Source: an uncultured Microcaldota archaeon
Lineage (GTDB): Archaea; Micrarchaeota; Micrarchaeia; CAILAH01
DNA: 42,136 nt
Assembly: GCA_903832205.1 (NCBI GenBank)
Contig: CAILAH010000059.1
Coordinates: 1 to 42,136, forward strand
Direction: 5' to 3'
Of this stretch, positions 37,391 through 42,136 are shown in pieces. The notes under the pieces are model-generated. The model was not told the origin of the DNA. It ran no database searches and was given only the letters and a program-made list of their open reading frames with translations. How positions within the stretch are numbered: the first letter of the stretch is position 1; every line of letters begins with the position of its first letter. A program made the translations under genes and the position numbers.

Positions 37391-37488
37391 ACCGGGGGAT
37401 CGTTGGTTCAAATCCGACCTGCGGCATACTTCTTTTCTTTTGGAAAAAGAAAAGACCTATACTAGAAAAGAAAACTTTAGGGATCCCA

Positions 37489-37974
37489 ATGGAATTTTTG
37501 GATATCGTTGATGACAATGACAACGTAATCGGGCGCGAGGAGTACAGCCAGGTTTACAAAAAGAATCTTACGCATAGGATTGCGCACATCATAATTTTCA
37601 ACAATAAGGGGGAGATGGCGCTGCAGATGAGGAGCGCGGAAAAGAGATTCTGCCCCGGGCACTGGTGCACTTCTGCGGGAGGGCACGTACATTCTGGAGA
37701 GAGCTATAATGATGCGGCGCTCAGGGAGACGGAGGAGGAGTTGGGAGTGCGGGCGAAAATGAAGTTTCTGGCAAAGGACGTTTACATCTCAACTGTAGTG
37801 CCGAAGAAATTCCTCGCAACCTTTACTGCAAGACACAACGGCCCGTTTAACCCGAACCCGAAAGAGGTGGAAAGGGTTGAATTCTTCAGTATGGATGAGA
37901 TTTGGAGAATGATTCGTGAAGGGGAGAAATTCCACCCAGAACTGATTTTCATCCTAAACAAACACTTTAAATGA
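37489..37974 (+). CDS. NUDIX hydrolase (IPP-isomerase-like subgroup)
   Basis: 161 residues from the ATG at 37489. An upstream in-frame extension runs through the tRNA gene and is rejected. The Nudix box is complete at 65-87 (GGHVHSGE...RETEEELGV). The arrangement MEFLDIVDDNDNVIG, then THRIAHIIIFN and CPGHWCTSAGGHV, matches the YfcD/IPP-isomerase-like group. It may hydrolyse a nucleoside diphosphate derivative or isomerise isopentenyl diphosphate; the Cys in CPGHWC allows the latter, but short isomerase-like Nudix proteins are often hydrolases. The gene stands alone after tRNA-Phe. Confidence 0.88.
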   Translation: MEFLDIVDDNDNVIGREEYSQVYKKNLTHRIAHIIIFNNKGEMALQMRSAEKRFCPGHWCTSAGGHVHSGESYNDAALRETEEELGVRAKMKFLAKDVYISTVVPKKFLATFTARHNGPFNPNPKEVERVEFFSMDEIWRMIREGEKFHPELIFILNKHFK

Positions 37975-37993
37975 ATTTTGCGGAATTAGACTC

Positions 37994-38320
37994 ATGGTGA
38001 AAAAAATAGCTGAGGCAAATCATGTTGGCGACATAATGAAGGGGGTCGTCATTGGCATTGGCGCCGCAATCATTGGTGTTGCTGTTGCGCTTATTGGGAT
38101 TGTTGCCATATTCCTGTTTGCGATACTTGGCGCGCTGATGGGCGCAATCACAGGGTTCATCGTGGGATTTGTGCCGGTGCTTGGGCCGTTGGTTGCCCAG
38201 GGGTTCATGATGATTGGAGTGCAGAACCCAAACCTTGTGGCGCTGGGCGCGATGCTCGGGTTCGTCGGCGGGTTCTTTAAGCAGCACCAGTCGAACACCA
38301 GTACCTGTAAGTGCAAGTAG
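37994..38320 (+). CDS. Small glycine-rich membrane protein
   Basis: 108 residues with two or three hydrophobic helices (about 16-56, 57-75 and 82-93) very rich in Gly, Ala, Ile and Val (GIGAAIIGVAVALIGIVAIF; GALMGAITGFIVGF), giving glycine-zipper spacing. The C-terminus is polar with CKCK. Glycine-zipper proteins pack helices tightly in membranes, but no function can be assigned. The start at 37994 follows the NUDIX stop by 19 bases, and a bidirectional terminator follows the gene. Confidence 0.65.
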   Translation: MVKKIAEANHVGDIMKGVVIGIGAAIIGVAVALIGIVAIFLFAILGALMGAITGFIVGFVPVLGPLVAQGFMMIGVQNPNLVALGAMLGFVGGFFKQHQSNTSTCKCK

Positions 38321-38321
38321 A

Positions 38322-38354
38322 AAATAAAAAAAGAATTTTCTAATTTTTTTATTT
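38322..38354. terminator. Bidirectional terminator hairpin
   Basis: AAATAAAAAAA (38322-38332) and TTTTTTTATTT (38344-38354) form a perfect 11-bp stem with an 11-base loop, giving a T-run at the 3' side on either strand. It lies between convergent genes and overlaps the stop codon of the Kazal/Cys-repeat gene. Confidence 0.65.
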
Positions 38355-39723
38355 AGTTGCAGGCGCCGTCCTGGCAGTAGTGGCCGTAGCCGCAGTCAAC
38401 GGTGATTGACCCTATGCCGCTCTGGAGGCAGTAGTACTCCTCTACGCTGCTTGCAGTATAGCAGGAGTCATATATTGGCTGGCCGCCCGTCAGCTGCACA
38501 TATCCTCTTGTGTGGATATCCTGGCCGTTGTCGGATTCTGTGCATCCCACCTCTTTTATGCACGCGCCGTTGTTGCAGTAGTAGCCGGAGGCGCAGTCCA
38601 GGTCTACGTGAGCCATGTTGCTGCTGGAAGTGCAGTAGTAGTCCCTCACCGTGTAATTGTCCACACAGGTGTCCGCCTGCTTCTGCGTCCCAACGGTCAC
38701 CGTGCCGCGCTTTAATTTGTCCACCGTGTTCTCGTCATCCGTGCAGGTGGGGTTTGTAAGTGGCACGCACGCGCCGTTAAGGCAGGTGTACTTGGAGGGG
38801 CACTGGATGCGTTCCGAAAGCACTTCGTTGTTCTCACAGTAGTACTCGTTCACAAAGTTCAGGTCGTAGCAGGTGTCGGTGTTCTCGTTGCGCCCCTTGC
38901 TCACCACTCCCTTCACTGACGTGTCCTTGCCGTTGTCGGAGTCGCTGCACTGCGGAAGCGTGCACGCGCCATCATGACAGGAGTAGCCCTGCGGGCAATA
39001 GGTCGTCTTATTCATTATTGTGTTGCTCTCACAGTAGAAGTCAGTTACCCTTTCAACATCGACGCAGTAGTCGGACATTATGGCTGCGCCCTTGGTTGCG
39101 GTGTCCTTCTTGTTGATGTTGTATTTGGTCGTCTCAACGGTTGAGCTGCAGGATTCAATACATGCGCCATCGCTGCACGCAGAGCCGGTGCCGCACTGGA
39201 TATCTTTGGTTGCAATGTTCCCGCTGGAATCGCAGTAGTATTCAATCAGTGTTGAGCTGTCCCTGCAGGAATCGGTAGATGTAGTTCCCGCCTTTGTGGT
39301 TGTGCCTTTCACTGAAGATGACTGACCACCATCGGAATCCGAGCAGGTGGGCTGCACACACACACCACTCTCGCAGTAGTAGTTCTGCGGGCATGCCACG
39401 GTTTCGCTTTTCATTCCGCCCGCCGCGCAGTAGTATTCAACCACGGATGCGCCTGAGCAGGTATCTGCATATGCCGTGGTGCCTGATGTGACCGTGCCTT
39501 TCTCAAGGACGTTGTTGCCGCTGTCACTGTCGCTGCAGGTAGGAATGGCGCATTCTCCCTGGGAGGAAACGCTGACTCCAGCAACCTGCGCGAAGCACGG
39601 GTTCGAATAGGTCTTGCCATCGCTCCCGCAAACGGGGGCATACTGCTCGCTGCAAAATGACGGGGTCGTGCAGCCGAAAAGGAACAGGATTCCTAATGCA
39701 AGCATAATAGGCATGAGCTTCAT
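38353..39723 (-). CDS. Lipoprotein with Kazal-like domain and six Cys-rich tandem repeats
   Basis: 456 residues from the ATG at 39723, which starts a signal peptide ending in lipobox LFGC. Next to the anchor is a Kazal-type serine protease inhibitor module: CSEQYAPVCGSDGKTYSNPC followed by a last Cys. Six repeats of about 66 residues follow, each 'C-S/T-D-S-D-x-G ... KG ... DTC ... EYYC ... C-x4-Y-x-C-x2-G-x-C'. The third repeat lacks the SDSD part. The protein is probably an extended disulfide-rich surface rod with an inhibitor near the membrane. TATA-like CTTTTATTTTTTG precedes the start. Confidence 0.85.
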   Translation of the reverse strand: MKLMPIMLALGILFLFGCTTPSFCSEQYAPVCGSDGKTYSNPCFAQVAGVSVSSQGECAIPTCSDSDSGNNVLEKGTVTSGTTAYADTCSGASVVEYYCAAGGMKSETVACPQNYYCESGVCVQPTCSDSDGGQSSSVKGTTTKAGTTSTDSCRDSSTLIEYYCDSSGNIATKDIQCGTGSACSDGACIESCSSTVETTKYNINKKDTATKGAAIMSDYCVDVERVTDFYCESNTIMNKTTYCPQGYSCHDGACTLPQCSDSDNGKDTSVKGVVSKGRNENTDTCYDLNFVNEYYCENNEVLSERIQCPSKYTCLNGACVPLTNPTCTDDENTVDKLKRGTVTVGTQKQADTCVDNYTVRDYYCTSSSNMAHVDLDCASGYYCNNGACIKEVGCTESDNGQDIHTRGYVQLTGGQPIYDSCYTASSVEEYYCLQSGIGSITVDCGYGHYCQDGACN

Positions 39724-39830
39724 GTGGAAAGCTTGGCATGCAAAAAATAAAAGCAAGTGTTAAGCCCGGCGGGATGTGAAAAGGCTGTACAAAAATCTGC
39801 CGCATTATTTCGCGGCCGCAAAAATCCGAA

Positions 39831-40382
39831 TTATTTCTGCATCTTTGCCGCCTCTTTGTAGAGGTCCTGCAGTGATTTCACGCACGCCATGCCCGCGTTA
39901 AGGTGCAGGTTCAAAATCCGTTCGCTCTCCTCGTTGAATTTCTTCTCGCTTGCCAGATGCGGCCTGTGCCCTGCGGCTTCCTTGTGCTGGCGCAGGATGG
40001 CAAGCTTCCTGTAGCCGTAGTTGTGCACCACGAGATTTCTCCAGGACTTGAACGCCTCCACGCTGCGGACGGCCTTTTTGAAATTCTTCTGGAAATCCTT
40101 GTTCTCGCTGAACAGCGGAGATTCCTCAATAAAATCCCTGGCGGAATAAAGCATGGACATGGAAATGCCGCTCTTGCCAGACTGGATGAGCCTCCTCGCG
40201 ATTATGGACGGCGAGACCTGGCTGAAGATCATGCCGAAAAGCAGCGCGGTGCTCTCATCAATCCACGCATCCGTGGCCGCGAACGCCTCGGCATAACTGC
40301 CCTGGGCGGAATATTTCCGTATGATTTCGGCCGAATAGACCCTGCCGCCGGCGCCTTCGCGGGGCATAGACTCGCCTGACAT
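39831..40382 (-). CDS. HEPN-like helical protein
   Basis: 183 residues from the ATG at 40382; the longer frame to 40469 would cross the divergent promoter. The protein is mostly alpha-helical. WRNLVVHNYGY contains Arg115-x4-His120-x-Tyr122, the motif of HEPN ribonucleases and HepT-type toxins, placed before a last helix pair, as in that fold. A TATA-like CTATAAAAATC lies about 40 bases upstream. It is divergent from the ankyrin-repeat gene (about 70 bases). The HEPN assignment rests on the motif and helical content. It could be a non-catalytic nucleotide-binding HEPN or an unrelated helical protein. Confidence 0.7.
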   Translation of the reverse strand: MSGESMPREGAGGRVYSAEIIRKYSAQGSYAEAFAATDAWIDESTALLFGMIFSQVSPSIIARRLIQSGKSGISMSMLYSARDFIEESPLFSENKDFQKNFKKAVRSVEAFKSWRNLVVHNYGYRKLAILRQHKEAAGHRPHLASEKKFNEESERILNLHLNAGMACVKSLQDLYKEAAKMQK

Positions 40383-40454
40383 ATCCACACTTAGGCCGCA
40401 TAACTTAATATTCAGATTTTTATAGTTCACATGCCATAATTTAGACGTGGTACT

Positions 40455-40928
40455 ATGAGCGGGGCACAAACGGAATCAATGGCAAAGCTCGACGAGAAGG
40501 AGCTTAAGGCACTTACGCTAAGGATGGAAGGCCTGGAGGGACATCACTCCATAACCAAGTTCATCAGGGCAGGGTATGACGGCGACAAGGACTATATCGA
40601 GTTCGGCGTTATGCAGGGCTTCTCGCCAAACCTGCAGAGCAAATACGGCGATACGGCACTGATTGCAGCCTGCACAAACGGGCAGTCAGGCATCGTGCGA
40701 TATCTCCTGAGGAAGGGCGCAGACCCGAACTTCCCGAATTATGACGGCTCGACGCCGCTCATGTTCGCCGCACTGGCGGGCAACGTGGAAATCGTAAGCC
40801 TGCTTTTGGTGGCGGGTGCGGACACAAGCATAAGGAATGAGTTCGGCACTACCGCGCTGAAAGCGGCAAACAACTGCGGAAATGCGGAGTGCATCGCCGC
40901 ATTAAAGGAGAACGGCGCCGAAAAGTAG
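40455..40928 (+). CDS. Ankyrin-repeat protein
   Basis: 157 residues. After a helical N-terminal region (about 1-60) there are three ankyrin repeats: YGDTALIAACTNGQSGIV...GADPN, DGSTPLMFAALAGNVEIV...GADTS and FGTTALKAANNCGNAECI...NGAEK. Ankyrin repeats bind partner proteins. No signal peptide is present, so it is cytoplasmic. It is divergent from the HEPN-like gene, which raises the possibility of a functional pair, but nothing else supports this. The start at 40455 has no clear ribosome-binding site. Confidence 0.9.
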   Translation: MSGAQTESMAKLDEKELKALTLRMEGLEGHHSITKFIRAGYDGDKDYIEFGVMQGFSPNLQSKYGDTALIAACTNGQSGIVRYLLRKGADPNFPNYDGSTPLMFAALAGNVEIVSLLLVAGADTSIRNEFGTTALKAANNCGNAECIAALKENGAEK

Positions 40929-40964
40929 ATAAAATTAATTTCTTATTTTTCAGTTTTTTACACT

Positions 40965-41786
40965 CTAGAACAGCTTTTCAATGTCAGTTTCCCCGCTTTC
41001 ATTAAGTTTTTCAGGGTCCTTGAAAAATTTCTTTTTGCTGTACTGCTCTATCCCTTTCCAGAGGTAGATTAGCGCGTCGAGGCATTTACCGCACATTTTT
41101 GGGCTTTCCGCCTCCCACATCATTGTGCAGTCCTCGGTTTCAGGATATCCGTTGACCGCGGCCCATTTTGAGTCATGGTGCAGGTTGAGGCCGAACAGGT
41201 GGCCTGCCTCGTGCATCGTAAGCGTTCTTATGAAATTCAAGTCTTGCTGCCTCACCCCGGGAAGCGAGAGCGCAATGTAGCCATATTCAAATTCGGACTG
41301 GCCCCAATGGCGCTTGCCGATTGCAAGCGGCAGGTCCGTGATTATCACATTTGCGTGAATGCCGCCGATGCCTTTTGTATTGCGCGCCTCATCGGAAATC
41401 AGGTGTATGCCCAACTGTGTGCCGTCAAGCGAGCCGTGCCCGTTGGTTGCGCTCTTCAGCATCTCATCAATTGCCGGGTGCGAGCCGGCATAGGTGGTCT
41501 GGAAGGGCAGCAGGCCGATGTTTCTGCTGACCTCGCAAATGCCGCGGAGCACGTTGGCGACCACATCGCCGTTAACCCCTGCTGTCTTGTACACGCGGAT
41601 TTCGCGGCCGTGCACCCACTCGTCCGCCCTCTTGTACTTGCCGTCCTTGTCCTCAACGTGAAGGTAATGGAACTCGTGCGCATTCTGCCAGTATCTCTGC
41701 CAGTTTTCCTTTGACTTGCATTGGGGGCACATGCGCTCGTATTCCTTGCGAGGCATATCTTTCAGAATCTCATCTTTTTCGCCCAT
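40965..41786 (-). CDS. Archaemetzincin-like zinc metalloprotease with altered zinc motif
   Basis: 273 residues. The C-terminal part has HEAGHLFGLNLHHD (His192, Glu193, His196, Gly199), a metzincin-type zinc motif. It then has Cys220-T-M-M and CGKC (Cys232, Cys235), as in archaemetzincins (M54), which carry CxM and CxxC after the zinc helix. The third His is one residue further than in the canonical HExxHxxGxxH. The N-terminal about 60 residues contain CPQC and an aromatic HEFHYLHV stretch, possibly a second metal site, beyond the normal family length. No signal peptide is present. The start at 41786 is the first ATG. Confidence 0.8.
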   Translation of the reverse strand: MGEKDEILKDMPRKEYERMCPQCKSKENWQRYWQNAHEFHYLHVEDKDGKYKRADEWVHGREIRVYKTAGVNGDVVANVLRGICEVSRNIGLLPFQTTYAGSHPAIDEMLKSATNGHGSLDGTQLGIHLISDEARNTKGIGGIHANVIITDLPLAIGKRHWGQSEFEYGYIALSLPGVRQQDLNFIRTLTMHEAGHLFGLNLHHDSKWAAVNGYPETEDCTMMWEAESPKMCGKCLDALIYLWKGIEQYSKKKFFKDPEKLNESGETDIEKLF

Positions 41787-41825
41787 AATTTTGCCTCATT
41801 TGTTCCAGCTGTAAATAAGAAAAGA

Positions 41826-42136
41826 TTAATGCCCGCCGCCGTTGCCGCCGCCCAGCGGCCTGCGGCCGCGCAGATGGTCAACGAGCGCGGCAATGCTCCT
41901 CGAGCCGTACATTTTTGTGTTGGTGTTAAGCGCAACCACGTCGCTCTTTTTTGGCTTAACATTGATAACCATGTTTTTCTTCAGGACCTGCTCAACCTTC
42001 TTCCTCTGGTTTGTGTACTGCCCCTTCGGCCCCTTGTAAAATGACAGGGTCTTCATTGTGCGGTCCAGGTCAGCCTCCTTTGCGCCCGTGCACGCGTTGG
42101 CTGTGAGTATGCAGAGCCCGTCAACTATGAATATTA
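41826..42136 (-). CDS. C-terminal fragment of an unknown protein (cut by window end)
   Basis: The minus-strand frame is open from 42136 to the stop at 41826, giving at least 102 residues. It includes IFIVDGLCILTANACTG, a hydrophobic strand plus small-residue loop, then LDRTMKTLSFYKGPKGQY, a basic helix, VVALNTNTKMYGSRSIAALV and a Gly-rich end (LGGGNGGGH). An ATG at 42056 lies inside the frame and is probably not the start. I do not recognise the family. Most of the gene is likely outside the window. Confidence 0.6.
   Translation of the reverse strand, partial: IFIVDGLCILTANACTGAKEADLDRTMKTLSFYKGPKGQYTNQRKKVEQVLKKNMVINVKPKKSDVVALNTNTKMYGSRSIAALVDHLRGRRPLGGGNGGGH

Larger units (their letters stand above)
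37208..37426 (+). tRNA. tRNA-Phe(GAA) interrupted by two introns
   Basis: Exons 37208-37238, 37274-37280 and 37391-37426 join to a 74-nt tRNA. The acceptor GCCGCAG pairs with CTGCGGC, the D arm is GCTC/GAGC with loop AGCCTGGGA, and the anticodon stem CTCGG/CCGGG (one U:G) carries loop CTGAAGA with anticodon GAA at 37277-37279. The T arm is GTTGG/CCGAC with TTCAAAT; the discriminator is A and no CCA is encoded. The middle exon is only 7 nt, carrying position 31 to 37. Without removing the first intron no T33 or anticodon fits. No promoter is evident close by. Confidence 0.9.

Noticed and set aside
37321-37488. N-terminal extension of the NUDIX frame
   Set aside because: It would be translated from the tRNA-Phe intron and 3' exon; the family start fits the ATG at 37489.
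36836-37523. Long minus-strand frames opposite the zinc-protein and tRNA-Phe genes
   Set aside because: They run antisense across a convincing small gene and a tRNA, with compositions unlike real proteins here.

Overview
The window is a gene-dense archaeal segment. It carries archaeal or eukaryote-type information genes: clamp-loader small subunit, MCM helicase, TFE, aIF1A, aIF2 beta, aIF2 gamma, aIF5B, RIO1 kinase, Cbf5 and ribosomal protein eS6. It also has TATA-box promoters with many leaderless starts, and intron-bearing tRNA genes. The small, partly divergent gene set and the many Cys-rich exported proteins fit a DPANN-type lineage (Diapherotrites or Micrarchaeota-like). That assignment is inference; no rRNA is present. 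I saw no CRISPR array, insertion sequence or integrase.

Layout. 1-4.7 kb: tail of an MtaB-type methylthiotransferase, two minus-strand exported or membrane proteins, RFC small subunit, a lipoprotein and a membrane protein. 4.8-9.9 kb: an AT-rich papain-like lipoprotein protease, a beta-propeller/coiled-coil surface protein, and aIF5B. 9.97-13.9 kb: a tight operon of a tail-anchored winged-helix protein, ADP-forming acyl-CoA synthetase beta and alpha subunits, and a membrane class III nucleotide cyclase. 14-15.8 kb: a Yip1-like membrane protein and a PGF-pre-PGF surface protein. 15.8-19.4 kb: an expression cluster (aIF2 beta, aIF1A with a Gly/Arg-rich N-terminus, RIO1, TFE and an intron-containing tRNA-Ala on minus; Cbf5 divergent). 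19.4-26.3 kb: a lipoprotein, a FAD-synthetase-like/MazG fusion, a glycosyltransferase, a 967-residue lipoprotein with a caspase-like C-terminus, an exported NlpC/P60-type protein and a flavin-reductase-like protein. 26.4-29 kb: two very short genes and two Cys-repeat surface proteins. 29-35 kb: eS6-aIF2 gamma behind a long hairpin-rich leader, an SdpI-like protein, MCM and a presenilin-type protease. 35-42 kb: a divergent glutamine-synthetase-fold protein, a small zinc protein, a tRNA-Phe with two introns, NUDIX, a Kazal/Cys-repeat lipoprotein, a HEPN-like/ankyrin divergent pair, an archaemetzincin-like protease and a truncated unknown.

How it works together. Two themes recur: translation initiation, tRNA and RNA modification; and an exported set of proteases, a probable protease inhibitor and Cys-rich repeat proteins, suggesting close contact with other cells. 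The acyl-CoA synthetase operon may join substrate-level ATP synthesis to cyclic-nucleotide signalling.

The most unusual material is (1) the two tRNA genes: tRNA-Phe(GAA) has a non-canonical intron at 30/31 with a textbook bulge-helix-bulge plus a second intron at 37/38, and the tRNA-Ala(CGC) intron carries a 54-nt sequence repeated directly after the tRNA's 3' end; (2) hairpin elements shared between tRNA introns and the eS6 leader; (3) the FAD-synthetase/MazG fusion; and (4) the caspase-like lipoprotein beside an NlpC/P60-type enzyme.
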